Shown piece after piece: positions 43,125 to 55,359 of a DNA stretch of 64,000 nucleotides. Within the stretch, counting starts at the first letter, position 1, and every line of letters starts with the position of its first letter. The notes under the pieces are model-generated. The model was not told where the DNA came from. It saw only the letters and a list, made by a program, of their open reading frames with translations, and did no database searches. Source of the DNA: Chaenocephalus aceratus (taxonomy: Eukaryota; Chordata; Actinopteri; Perciformes; Channichthyidae). The stretch lies in NCBI GenBank assembly GCA_023974075.1, contig JAMFTG010000314.1, positions 46,001-110,000 on the forward strand, written 5' to 3'. A program made the position numbers and the translations under genes.

Positions 43125-44810
43125 TCAGAGCTGGTGAAGGTGCAGCTAGTCTGAAGTACTTTGTAGACTGCAGGGTAGCTGGTGAAGGTGCAGCTAGTCT
43201 GAATGGCTTTGTAGACTGCAGGGTAGCTGGTGAAGGTGCAGCTAGTCTGAATGGCTTTGTAGCTGCAGGGTAGCTGGTGGAGGTGCAGCTAGTCTGAAGT
43301 ACTTTGTAGACTGCAGGGTAGCTGGTGGAGGTGCAGCTAGTCTGAAGTACTTTGTAGACTGCAGGGTAGCTGGTGGAGGTGCAGCTAGTCTGAAGTACTT
43401 TGTAGACTGCAGGGTAGCTGGTGAAGGTGCAGCTCTGAATGCTTTGTAGACTGCAGGGTAGCTGGTGAGGTGCAGCTAGTCTGAATACTTTGTAGACTGC
43501 AGGGTAGCTGGTGAGGTGCAGCTAGTCTGAAGTACTTTGTAGGCTGCAGGGTAGCTGGTGAAGGTGCAGCTAGTCTGAATGGCTTTGTAGGCTGCAGGGT
43601 AGCTGGTGAAGGAGCAGCTAGTCTGAAGTACTTTGTATGCAGGGTAGCTGGTGAAGGAGCAGCTAGTCTGAAGTACTTTGTAGACTGCAGGGTAGCTGGT
43701 GAAGGTGCAGCTAGTCTGAGTACTTTGTACTGCAGGGTAGCTGGTGAAGGAGCAGCTAGTCTGAAGTACTTTGTAGACTGCAGGGTAGCTGGTGAAGGAG
43801 CAGCTAGTCTGAAGTACTTTGTAGACTGCAGGGTAGCTGGTGAAGGAGCAGCTAGTCTGAAGTACTTTGTAGACTGCAGGGTAGCTGGTGAAGGTGCAGC
43901 TAGTCTGAAGTACTTTGTAGACTGCAGCGTAGCTGGTGTGAAAGTGCAGCTAGTTGAAGTACTTTGCAGACTGCAGGGTAGCTGGTGGAGGTGCAGCTAG
44001 TCTGAAGTACTTTGTAGACTGCAGGGTAGCTGGTGAAGGAGCAGCTAGTCTGAAGTACTTTGTAGGCTGCAGGGTAGCTGGTGAAGGTGCAGCTAGTCTG
44101 AAGTACTTTGTAGACTGCAGGGTAGCTGGTGAAGGTGCAGCTAGTCTGAAGTACTTTGTAGGCTGCAGGGTAGCTGGTGAAGGAGCAGCTAGTCTGAAGT
44201 ACTTTGTAGACTGCAGGGTAGCTGGTGAAGGAGCAGCTAGTCTGAAGTACTTTGTAGACTGCAGGGTAGCTGGTGAAGGTGCAGCTAGTCTGAAGTACTT
44301 TGTAGACTGCAGGGTAGCTGGTGGAGGTGCAGCTAGTCTGAAGTACTTGTAGACTGCAGGGTAGCTGGTGAAGGAGCAGCTAGTCTGAAGTACTTTGTAG
44401 ACTGCAGGGTAGCTGGTGAAGGTGCAGCTAGTCTGAAGTACTTTGTAGACTGCAGGGTAGCTGTGATGAAGGTGCAGCTAGTCTGAAGTACTTTGTAGAC
44501 TGCAGGTAGCTGGTGTGAAGTGCAGCTAGTCTGAAGTACTTTGTAGACTGCAGGGTAGCTGGTGGAGTGCAGCTAGTCTGAAGTACTTTGTAGGCTGCGG
44601 GTAGCTGGTGGAGGTGCAGCTAGTCTGAAGTACTTTGTAGGCTGCAGGGTAGCTGGTGAAGGTGCAGCTAGTCTGAAGTACTTTGTAGGCTGCAGGGTAG
44701 CTGGTGAAGGTGCAGCTAGTCTGAATGGCTTTGTAGGCTGCAGGGTAGCTGGTGAAGGTGCAGCTAGTCTGAATGGCTTTGTAGGCTGCAGGGTAGCTGG
44801 TGGCTTCCCT
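43125..44810. repeat. 48-bp minisatellite (about 35 copies) in the gdf5 intron
   Basis: The unit GTAGCTGGTGAAGGTGCAGC, TAGTCTGAAGTACTTTGTAG, ACTGCAGG is 48 bp (16 codons), so a VAGEGAASLKYFVDCR-type frame stays open by chance. Many single-base deletions occur at 43430-43990 and 44340-44600. AGCTGGTRRAGGTGSAGCTA is also the distal segment of Tol2-like MITEs (recognised from memory). Confidence 0.94.
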
Positions 44811-45944
44811 CCAGGTGGAACTGAAGGCTGATTGTGTTCTGAAGCGGCAGCGTGGTTCCTAATGGAAGTGTTCGTGGCTGTTGACGGCCACCCTAGTATT
44901 GCATATAGAGAGAGGAGTTTTAGTCTATGAGCCTCCCTCATTGAAAAAAATAATATTCTAGTTTATTTTCTAACTATACTTCATCCTTCCTTCCTTTTCT
45001 GCTTTATTAACTTCTTCAAATGGTCTGAAGGAAATCATCCATGCAACATGTGGCCAAAGAGAGGGAAAGTAGAGAAGAGAGTGATGTGTCGGCCGTCAGC
45101 CCCTCGCGTCTGAAGCTGCAGCGGGGTTCATGTGTTGGGCCGTTGTTACTCGTTTGCTCGTCAGCCACGGTACTGATCAGCTCCTGCACCAACATGTGAA
45201 CATTACACAAGGTTTCACATTCAATGGACAACGTCGCGTACTTCCAAAAACTATTTTTCACTGTTAAACTTTTAAATGTATCCCCAAGGATTATTTCCCG
45301 TTAAACGTTTTGCCCTGTTTTAATATTCGAGTGAATATTTATGACTTAAAACCAAGTTGCCACGGGCCAGTGCTCATGCATGTAGCTGTGTATATTTATA
45401 CTTGTGTATGTATATGTGCGTGCTGTTAGCTTTCTGTGTGTTTCTGGCCATCTGGCGAGGCGCTGCTGATCCACGGCCTCAGGAGGGTAAATAAAACACT
45501 CCTCCAGCCACAAGTAGGCTGGCCCCCCTGTGTCATGTTGTCTTTACGGTGTAAATTTTAAAACAATGTTTAAATGACCAGGGTTTAATATTTCTAGCCC
45601 TGCTAAAGGTTTACATTTCAAGCACTTAATGTACTTTTAATTTGGGCTTTATTTTTTAGTGTGTCCTCAGCAATCGCCGGTGACCACCCCCGCGTGAGGC
45701 CGACACATCGCTTTCTTTTCTGCTTTTACTCTCTTTTGCCAATGTTGCACGGATGATTTCCGTGCCTTCAGACCATTTGAAGAAGGAAAGAAAGCAGAAA
45801 AACGGAAGGAAAGACTCGAGAATACGTAGAACATAAACTCGGACGTTATTTTTTCAATGAGGGGAAACTCAAACACATTCCTCTCTCTGCAGTATGAGAA
45901 ACATAAAGAGCTTGATTAACATTACATCATTGAGACATGACTGA
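44811..45944. other. Intronic sequence without recognised features
   Basis: No coding or repeat feature identified; ordinary base composition. Confidence 0.4.
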
Positions 45945-48900
45945 TGACACCTGAACATCAGAGGTGGAGGACTCTTTAAAGTAGAGACACGACATACTGA
46001 TATACACCTGAACATCAGGCAGGAGGGACTCTTTAAAGTAGAGACACGACATACTGATATACACCTGAACATCAGAGGTGGAGAACTCTTTAAAGTAGAG
46101 ACACTACATACTGTATACCTGAACTCAGCAGGAGGGACTCTTTAAAGTAGAGACACTACATACTGATATACACCTGAACATCAGCAGGAGAGGACTCTTT
46201 AAAGTAGAGACACTACATACTGATATACACCTGAACATCAGCAGGAGAGGACTCTTTAAAGTGGAGACACTACATACTGATATACACCTGAACATCAGCA
46301 GGAGAGGACTCTTTAAAGTAGAGACACTACATACTGATATACACCTGAACATCAGCAGGAGGGACTCTTTAAAGTAGAGACACTACATACTGATAACACC
46401 TGAACATCAGCAGGAGAGGACTCTTTAAAGTCGAGACACTACATACTGATATACATCTGAACATCAGCAGGAGAGGACTCTTTAAAGTAGAGACACGACA
46501 TACTGATATACACCTGAACATTAGCAGGAGAGGACTCTTTAAAGTAGAGACACTACATACTGATATACACCTGAAATCAGCAGGAGAGGATCTTTAAAGT
46601 AGAGACACTACATACTGATATACACCTGAACATCATCAGGAGAGGACTCTTTAAAGTAGAGACACTACATACTGATATACCTGAACCATCATCAGGGGAG
46701 GACTCTTTAAAGTAGAGACACTACATACTGATATACACCTGAACATCAGCAGGAGAGGACTCTTTAAAGTAGAGACACTACATACTGATATACACCTGAA
46801 CATCAGAGGTGGAGGACTCTTTAAAGTAGAGATACTACATACTGATATACACCTGAACATCAGAGGTGGAGGACTCTTTAAAGTAGAGACACTACATACT
46901 GATATACACCTGAACATCAGCAGGAGAGGACTCTTTAAAGTGAGACACTACATACTGATACACCTGAACATCATCAGGAGAGGATCTTTAAAGTAGAGAC
47001 ACTACATTACTGATATACACCTGAACATCATCAGGAGAGGACTCTTTAAAGTAGAGACACTACATACTGATATACACCTGAACATAGCAGGAGAGGACTC
47101 TTTAAAGTAGAGACACTACATGATATACACTGAACCATCATCAGGAGAGGACTCTTTAAAGTAGAGACACTACATACTGATATACACCTGAACATCATCA
47201 GGAGAGGACTCTTTAAAGTAGAGACACTACATACTGATATTACACCTGAACATCAGCAGGAGAGGGACTCTTTAAAGTAGAGACACGACATACTGATATA
47301 CACCTGAACATCAGCAGGAGAGGACTCTTTAAAGTAGAGACACTACATACTGATATACACCTGAAATCAGCAGGAGAGGACTATTTAAAGTAGGGACACT
47401 ACATACTGATTACACCTGAACATCAGCAGGAGAGGACTCTTTAAAGTAGAGACACTACATACAGATTATACACCTGAACATCAGCAGGAGAGGACTCTTT
47501 TAAAGAAGAGACACTACATACTGATATTAACCTGAACATCAGCAGGAGAGGACTCTTTAAAGTAGAGACACTACATACTGATATACACTGAACATCAGCA
47601 GGAGAGGACTCTTTAAAGTAGAGACACGACATACTGATATTACACCTGAACATCAGCAGGAGAGGACTCTTTAAAGTAGAGACACTACATACTGATATAC
47701 ACCTGAACATCAGCAGGAGAGGACTATTTAAAGTAGGGACACTACATACTGATATACACCTGAACATCAGCGGAGAGGACTTTAAAGTAGAGACACTACA
47801 TACAGATATACACCTGAACATCAGCAGGAGAGGACTCTTTAAAGAAGAGACATACATACTGATATAACCTGAACATCAGCAGGAGAGGACTCTTTAAAGT
47901 AGAGACACTACCATACTGATATACACCTGAACATCAGCAGGAGAGGACTTTAAAGTAGAGACACTACATACTGATATACACCTGAACATCGCAGGAGAGG
48001 ACTCTTTAAAGTAGAGACACTACATATTGATATACACTGAACATCAGAAGGAGAGAACTCTTTAAAGTAGAGACACTACATACTGATATACACCTGAACA
48101 TCAGCAGGAGAGGACTCTTTAAAGTAGAGACACTACATACTGATATACACCTGAACATCATCAGGAGAGGACTCTTTAAAGTAGAGACACTACATACTGA
48201 TATACACCTGAACATCATCAGGAGAGGACTCTTTAAAGTAGAGACACTACATACTGATATACACCTGAACATCAGCAGGAGAGGACTCTTTAAAGTAGAG
48301 ACACGACTACTGATACACCTGAACATCAGCAGGAGGGACTCTTTAAAGTAGAGAACACTACATACTGATATACACCTGAACATCAGCAGGAGAGGACTCT
48401 TAAAGTAGAGACACTACATACTGATATCTACCTGAGAGGACTCTTTAAGTAGAGACACTGCATACTGATATACACCTGAACATCAGCAGGAGAGGACTCT
48501 TTAAAGTAGAGATACTACATAGTGATATACACCTGAACATCAGCAGGAGAGGACTCTTTAAGTAGAGACACTACATACTGATATACACCTGAACATCAGC
48601 AGGAGAGGACTCTTTAAAGTAGAGACACTACTGCTATACCCTGAACATCACCAGGAGAGGACTCTTTAAAGTAGGACACTACATACTGATATTACCTGAG
48701 AGGACTCTTTAAAGTAGAGACACTGCATACAGATATACACCTGAACATCAGCAGGAGAGGACTCTTTAAAGAAGACACTACATACGATATTAACTGAATA
48801 TCAGCAGGAGGACTCTTTAAAGTAGAGACACTACATATGATATACACCTGAACATCAGCATGAGAGACTCTTTAAAGTAGAGACACTACATACTGATATA

Positions 48901-50205
48901 CACCTGAACATCAGCAGGAGAGGACTCTTTAAAGTAGAGACACTACATACTGATATACACCTGAACATCAGCAGGAGAGGACTCTTTAAAGTAGAGACAC
49001 TACATACTGATATCTACCTGAGAGGACTCTTTAAAGTAGAGACACTGCATACTGATATACACCTGAACATCAGCAGGAGAGGACTCTTTAAAGTAGAGAT
49101 ACTACATAGTGATATACACCTGAACATCAGCAGGAGAGGACTCTTTAAAGTAGAGACACTACATACTGATATACACCTGACATCAGCAGGAGAGGACTCT
49201 TTAAAGTAGAGACACTACATACTGATATACACCTGGACATCAGCAGGAGAGGACTCTTTAAAGTAGAGACACTACATACTGATATACACCTGAACATCAG
49301 CAGGAGAGGACTCTTTAAAGTAGGGACACTACATACTGATAACACCTGAACATCAGCAGGAGAGGACTCTTTAAAGTAGAGACACTACATACTGATATAC
49401 ACCTGAACATCAGCAGAGATGACTCTTTAAAGTAGAACACTACATACTGATATCGCCTGAACATCAGCAGGAGAGGACTCTTTAAAGTAGAGACACTACA
49501 TACTGATATACACCTGAACATCAGCAGGAGAGGACTCTTTAAAGTAGAGACACTACATACTGATATACACCTGAACATCAGCAGGAGAGGACTCTTTAAA
49601 GTAGAAACACTACATACTGATATACACCTGAACATCAGCTGGAGAGGACTCTTTAAAGTAGATACACTACATACTGATATCCACCTGAACATCAGCAGGA
49701 GAGGACTCTTTAAAGTAGAGCACTACATACTGATATACACCTGAACATCAGCAGGAGAGGACTTTTAAAGTAGAGACACGACATACTATATACACCTGAA
49801 CATCAGCAGGAGAGGACTCTTTAAAGTAGAGACACGACATACTGATATACACCTGAACATCAGCAGGAGAGGACTCTTTAAAGTAGAGACACTACATACT
49901 GATATACACCTGAACATCAGGAGGGAGGACTCTTTAAAGTAGAGACACTACATACTGATATACACCTGAACATCAGCAGGAGAGGACTCTTTAAAGTAGA
50001 GAAACTAACATACTGATACACCTGAACATCAGCAGGAGAGGACTCTTTAAAGTAGAGAAACTACATACTGATATACACCTGAACATCAGCGGGAGAGGAC
50101 TCTTTAAAGTAGAGAAACTACACACTGATATACACCTGAACATCAGCAGGAGAGGACTCTTTAAAGTAGAGACACTACATACTGATATAACCTGAACATC
50201 ATCTG
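45945..50205 (-). repeat. Satellite B, inverted array in the gdf5 intron (about 75 units of 57 bp)
   Basis: The unit is the reverse complement of the 7966-10883 array: CCTGAACATCAGCAGGAGAG, GACTCTTTAAAGTAGAGACA, CTACATACTGATATACA. It carries many more 1-3-base deletions than the forward array, and variants (CACGACATACTG, ATCATCAGG, AGAGGTGGAGG) recur in blocks. Open frames on the reverse strand are satellite artefacts. Confidence 0.96.
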
Positions 50206-50502
50206 AGTAGGGGCCCTTAATATAAATATACATCCATCACTGAGAGTGTTTTAAAAATAAACATTCCTCTCAGTTTGAGCCTTAATCAGATCTTCCACAG
50301 AGGCGGGCCAGTGTGGGTTGTCATTGCTTTGGTCCTCAGCAGCAGCTGCTGGTTAGCAGCCCTATGGGCAGTTACATAGCTGCAGGTTTGTAATAAGAGG
50401 CTGTTTACAGTCCGCTGTGGTCTCTGTCTGGTTCTAATGTACTTTTCAATGCCAGCTTAAGTCCTGCATAGGAAGGAGGGGGAATGACGTGAGAAGAAGT
50501 GA

Positions 50503-50504
<2 letters not shown>

Positions 50505-50538
<34 letters not shown>

Positions 50539-50712
50539 GTGTGTGCTTGCGTGTGTGTGTGTGTGTCGTGTGTGCGTGTGTGTGCGTGTGCGTGTGTGTG
50601 TGTGTGTGTGCGTGTGTGTGTGGTGTGAGTGTGTGCGTGCGTGTGTGTGGTGTGTGTGCGTGTGTGTGTGCGTGTGTGTGCGTTTGTGTGTGTGTGTGTG
50701 TGTTGTGTGTGG
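50505..50712. repeat. Imperfect (GT)n microsatellite
   Basis: GT repeat with interspersed GC, GG and TT interruptions. Confidence 0.95.
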
Positions 50713-50819
50713 GTAAGTAGATTCATTGCTGGATTTCATTTGCACCAATGGACGTTAACTGGTTTCGTCACTGACAGCAAAAGAAAAAAAAACATTACAC
50801 ACCATTGTCATTCCTTCTG

Positions 50820-50967
50820 TGTGTGCAGCGTGTGTGTGTTGTGTGTGTGTGGTGTGGTGTGTGTGTGGTGTGTGTGTGTGGTGCATGCGTGTGTGTGTGT
50901 GTGCATGCGTGTGTGTGTGTGTGTTGTGTGTGTGGTGTGTGTGTGTGTGGTGTGTGTGTGTGTGTGT
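50820..50967. repeat. Imperfect (GT)n microsatellite
   Basis: GT repeat with frequent GG and CATGC interruptions. Confidence 0.95.
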
Positions 50968-51056
50968 ACCTGCAGAAGTAGCGTATTTGCATTCTGTGAG
51001 GAAATGTGTAATATTTTCGTTATTCTAACCCTTAAATGTGTTTTCCTGCTTGCGGT

Positions 51057-51062
51057 ATGTGT

Positions 51063-51129
<67 letters not shown>
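51057..51129. repeat. (GT)n microsatellite
   Basis: About 36 dinucleotides with one GA interruption. Confidence 0.96.
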
Positions 51130-51132
<3 letters not shown>

Positions 51133-52044
51133 ATTGGGGTTGCAACTACCTACACACATTTACCACAGCCCAAAGTTATGTTTTCAAACCACAAAAGATA
51201 TTCAGTTAAATACGTCAAAAAGGGATTTTCACTTCTGAGGATATTGAAAAAAATATTTGTTGTTGATCGACTAATTTAATCTTCGCAGACCTTTTATAAT
51301 TCTACGCCTCTGCACAACATGCACATAATAACTGAAGGAAATGACTTCGATTCTTGTATTTGGCTAAGCTCCTCCAACATAAATATATAAGACAGAAAAC
51401 AATGAAACAGTGCAAGACATGGGACCAAGGCTAAAGAAGTAAAACTATTATACCAGGGAAAAGGAAATGCTTTCCCCGTGAGATGTTTTCAACAGGGTCC
51501 TAACATATAGTAACACAGCAAGACGGCGACACACCAAAAACAATACAACAAAAACTAAGTCCCACCAAACCTCAGACAGGACAACTGCAACACAACACAC
51601 ACATGGAAGATACTAATAACCGCTGCGTCCACAGAGAGGCGTGGACTTGGTGTTCTGTGGATCGATCAACAGCATGGAGAGTTAACAGTGTTTATTTTTA
51701 ACAACAAGAAATCTGCCAAAGTCAACGTTATTGTCAATCTTTCAGTTTGTGTGTACAGAGAGATCGAAATGCCGAATACAAATTATATTAAATATGGAAA
51801 TCCTAACAATCAACAGACACACTGCACACATTAAGACATGAATAAAGGCACAACAATCATATATACAAAATAACAATCACTCAATAACTTTGAGAAATGT
51901 GCATGAGTGCGAGATTGTCCATAGCAGCGTAGAAAGAAATGCAAACAGATGATTCTTAAGGTTCTGTGCGTCTGCGAGTGGTTTGTCTCCCTCCCTGTGT
52001 TTTGGATCAGCTGTAACATACTGTGTCTCCGTCCTCCCCCACAG
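51130..52044. other. gdf5: Distal gdf5 intron and acceptor
   Basis: No repeat array. It ends with the pyrimidine-rich tract CTCCGTCCTCCCCCACAG at 52027-52044, a strong 3' splice site. Confidence 0.6.
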
Positions 52045-53011
52045 ATGAGAGAGGGCCCCCAGCTGAGACGTCAGAGGGTATCACTTCAACGTCAGCTCTC
52101 TGGATCGAGACGGGCTCCTGGGGGCCGAGCTACGCATCCTGAGGAAGCGCCTGTCCGACCCCCGCAGGGCCTCCATGGGATCCCAGGCCTCTGAGGGAGG
52201 GGGTGTAGGAGCTTCGTCCCCGTGCCTGAAGCTGTACACCTGCGCATCAGGTAAACAACCGGCCGTCCTGCTGCAGACCAAGCCCTCGGACGACCTGCTC
52301 GGCGGAGGCGCGTTCAGCAGCAAGTGGGAAGTGTTCGACGGCTGGAAAGTCTTCAAGGGCTTCAAAACCCAGCAGAACCAGCACTCCCAGCAGCTGTGCT
52401 TTGAACTGGAGGCCCTGGAGGCATCGAGGTCGGGTCGTCCTTGGACCTGCGCTCGCTCGGATTTGCCCGACCCGCCCGGAAGGACCAACAGGAAAAGGCC
52501 TTCTTCCTGGCGTTTGGCAAAAGCAAGAAGCGAGATCTCTTCTACAATGAGATCAAAGCGCGGTCGGGCCACAACAACAAAACCGTCTACGAGTACTTGG
52601 TCACGCAGCGGAGAATGCGCCGAGCTCCCGCTTCAAGGGGGGCTAAGAAACCTGTGCAGACCTCCCTCAGAGCCAGCTGGTGAACCGCAGATAAGGCCGC
52701 GATGCCACCGGAGACGACTCCACGTGAACTTTAAAGAGATGGGCTGGGACGACTGGATCATCGCGCCGCTGGAGTACGAGGCCTTTCACTGCGACGGCGT
52801 CTGCGACTTCCCCATCCGCTCGCACCTGGAACCCACCAACCACGCCATCATTCAGACCCTCATGAACTCCATGGACCCAGAGTCCACGCCGCCGACCTGC
52901 TGCGTCCCGACACGACTCAGCCCGATCAGCATACTCTACATCGACTCGGCTAATAACGTTGTCTACAAACAGTATGAGGACATGGTGGTGGAGACGTGTG
53001 GCTGCAGGTAG
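52045..53011 (+). CDS. gdf5: gdf5 exon 2: prodomain, furin site and mature TGF-beta domain (frame-broken)
   Basis: After the codon split by the intron (D, then ERGP) the conserved prodomain reads on with shifts: [15 protein letters not shown] near 52117-52161, [33 protein letters not shown] and furin site RMRR (52612-52623). The mature domain starts with C at 52703 and spans 102 residues with seven cysteines, including [19 protein letters not shown] and the terminal CGCR before [13 protein letters not shown] and [16 protein letters not shown] favour GDF5 over GDF6/7. Frame changes: an extra base in CCCCC near 52056-52060, an extra G near 52076-52078, one base short near 52415-52440, and one extra between 52624 and 52702. 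Perfect conservation of the mature domain argues for consensus errors, not a dead gene. Confidence 0.9.
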
Positions 53012-53615
53012 CAAAGACTTTGGAGGATGATAGATTGCCCTGATCGTACCTAAAGTTGGACTATAAACACTTTTCTTATGACCAATTCTCTGCTATGCAA
53101 CGGACATAACTCAGACTCAAGTGGACTATCAGACTGCATACCAAAACAGCTCAGACGGTTCACGACTAAACAGAGAAGATGAACTCATGGAGGTGATGCT
53201 CTTTAACACCCATCCGATAAAACTTGTGTACTTTCGTTGCATCTGAGAGACGGCAAAAACAACCGTAGACACTTTTTGGATTTGCTCTCATATTGGGCTC
53301 CAACTCCTTTTGTTGTTCAGATTTATATCTATGTTCTGATTGGTGTACAAAGTCTGCGTGTAACGGAAATGCTATTGAAATATGAGTTATACTTAGAAAT
53401 GCCCTTTCTTCTAGCACTTATTTGCCAGTGTGCCTTTTTCCCATTCACATGAACAATGGGAGTATTTTTATGTGTCTTATCCGAGACTTTTCTACGAAGC
53501 ATTTAAAGAATTTCTGATGTATAAATACAGGCCAGTGATGAAGTGCTAATCTGACCTGCTCCAAATGTGGGAAAGTTGCATAAACTACTCTTCAATAAAA
53601 AATGTCTAATTGACT
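53012..53615 (+). other. gdf5: gdf5 3' UTR
   Basis: Sequence from the stop to just after the canonical AATAAA at 53594-53599, the first such signal downstream. The UTR end is inferred, about 15-20 bases beyond the signal. Confidence 0.65.
53594..53599 (+). terminator. gdf5: Polyadenylation signal AATAAA
   Basis: Canonical hexamer 583 bases after the gdf5 stop codon. Confidence 0.65.
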
Positions 53616-54056
53616 GAGCTCCAAACTCCTATCAGTTTGAACCACTGCCCTCCCAAAGACTCTGTAGACTAAACTATCAAAGGAATTCGTAAGATTTCCA
53701 GATGCCAAATCAACCCGAGGATGGCTGTGTTTGGTTTCAAGTGTTTTCGAGGTTATGGTTCACATCGTTGGTTGATGAAGTTAGGCGATGAAAAAGCGAT
53801 ATGAGAACAGGTAATGAAAACACATTTCTTTCCCAATCACTGTTTGTTAATTAATTGAATCCAGGAATTTTGCTTAATATCTACAATGTTTTCTCCAGAG
53901 ATTAGCATCTCCCTAGTTCCTCCAAAATAATCCAATGGTATTTTTCCATTGGATGGTTGCAAAACATATCCTCTGTCACAAAACGTTTTTTATGATACTT
54001 ACATGTTTTGTTTAGCATGATAATCTCCACATATTAACACCAAACTAGGATTTTTT
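53616..54056. other. gdf5 downstream flank running into the satellite A carrier repeat
   Basis: Bases 54010-54062 (AATCTCCACATATTAACACC) are the inverted counterpart of 7245-7290. More diverged similarity may extend back to about 53900. No gene. Confidence 0.55.
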
Positions 54057-54925
54057 AAGTAAAAGCTAATGTTGGGCTATAGAGGAACTACAGCACGGTC
54101 ACATGACTTCACGTCACCACCGCTAAGCTAAAGGCGGCTAATGTTGGGCTATAAAGGAACTACAGCACGGTCACATGACTTCACGTCACCACCGCTAAGC
54201 TAAAGGAGGCTAATGTTGGGCTATAAAGGAACTACAGCACGGGTCACATGACTTCACGTCACTACCGCTAAGCTAAAGGTGGATAATGTTGGGCTATAAA
54301 GGAACTACAGCACGGTCACATGACTTCACGTCACTACCGCTAAGCTAAAGGAGGCTAATGTTGGGCTATAGAGGAACTACAGCACGGTCACATGACTTCA
54401 CGTCACCACCGCTAAGCTAAAGGAGGCTAATGTTGGGCTATAAAGGAACTACAGCACGGTCACATGACTTCACGTCACCACCGCTAAGCTAAAGGTGGCT
54501 AATGTTGGGCTATAAGGAACTACAGCACGGTCACATGACTTCACGTCACCACCGCTAAGCTAAAGGCGGCTAATGTTGGGCTATAAAGGAACTACAGCAC
54601 GGTCACATGACTTCACGTCACCACCGCTAAGCTAAAGGTGGCTAATGTTGGGCTATAAAGGAACTACAGCACGGTCACATGACTTCACGTCACCACCGCT
54701 AAGCTAAAGGAGGCTAATGTTTGGCTATAAAGGAACTACAGCACGGTCACATGACTTCACGTCACCACCGCTAAGCTAAAGGAGGCTAATGTTGGGCTAT
54801 AGAGGAACTACAGCACGGTCACATGACTTCACGTCACCACCGCTAAGCTAAAGGAGGCTAATGTTGGGCTATAGAGGAACTACAGCACGGTCACATGACT
54901 TCACGTCACCACCGCTAAGATAAAA
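54057..54925 (-). repeat. Satellite A, inverted array (about 12 units of 72 bp)
   Basis: Same unit and orientation as 1-288, opposite to 4333-7235. Variants include GTCACTACCGC and a one-base-longer CACGGGTCAC unit. Confidence 0.96.
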
Positions 54926-55359
54926 GTGTTCAAGATCTTAACAGCAATATAAATATATAATATAATAATATCAATTATTGAAAAGTATTCAAACTGACCT
55001 TACAATGTGCTGGGATTTTGTAGACGTCTATGAATCTCATGACAGAAGAGTGTCTCACTTCAGGCATAACAAGCATGTCGCTTGCAAAACTACCCATTCA
55101 TTCATATTCATTAGTGTTTGTATTTATTAAAAAGATGCACTCAATTGTTATTCCAAGACAGCAGACTTCAACTCTTCAACAAGTTCAACAGTTTTATAAG
55201 CCCAGAAACCAAAGGTACAAAAGTAGATTACATTTTACTATTTAAACAGTCTTAACGTGATGACCCCTAAGATTCAGACTTGCTGATTTGTTTCTGAAAG
55301 GCAACAGCGAGTGCACCTGTCCACCTGTAAAACTCGAATGGCGATCGTCTTGTTCCTCT
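54926..55359. other. Unassigned sequence
   Basis: AT-rich; a 71-codon frame at 55030 is not recognisable. Confidence 0.4.

Larger units (their letters stand above)
40183..52044 (+). other. gdf5: gdf5 intron 1, 11.9 kb, dominated by tandem repeats
   Basis: Bounded by GTAACC and a polypyrimidine-CCCCCACAG acceptor. It contains a 33-bp array (41932-42940), a 48-bp array (43125-44810), the inverted satellite B array (45945-50205) and three GT tracts: about 7.4 kb of repeat. Non-array parts at 40183-41930, 44811-45944 and 51130-52044 show no gene. The sequence near 40960-41330 has paired CCGTCATTTTGACGGA-like words of unknown origin. Confidence 0.88.

Noticed and set aside
43725..44352. VAGEGAASLKYFVDCR repeat protein
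   Set aside because: A 48-bp minisatellite (16 codons) in an intron, flanked by MITE sequence, with frame-breaking deletions.
45869..50233. Many reverse-strand frames of 66-138 codons in the intronic B array
   Set aside because: Same satellite artefact in inverted orientation.
50446..51279. Frames rich in Cys/Val or His/Thr
   Set aside because: Artefacts of GT/CA microsatellites in the gdf5 intron.
52081..52572. 163-codon reverse-strand frame in gdf5 exon 2
   Set aside because: Shadow of the conserved forward coding sequence.
52624..52702. An extra small intron between the furin site and the mature domain to explain the frame change
   Set aside because: No convincing GT…AG pair, the gap is too short, and known GDF5 genes have a single intron; an indel is simpler.
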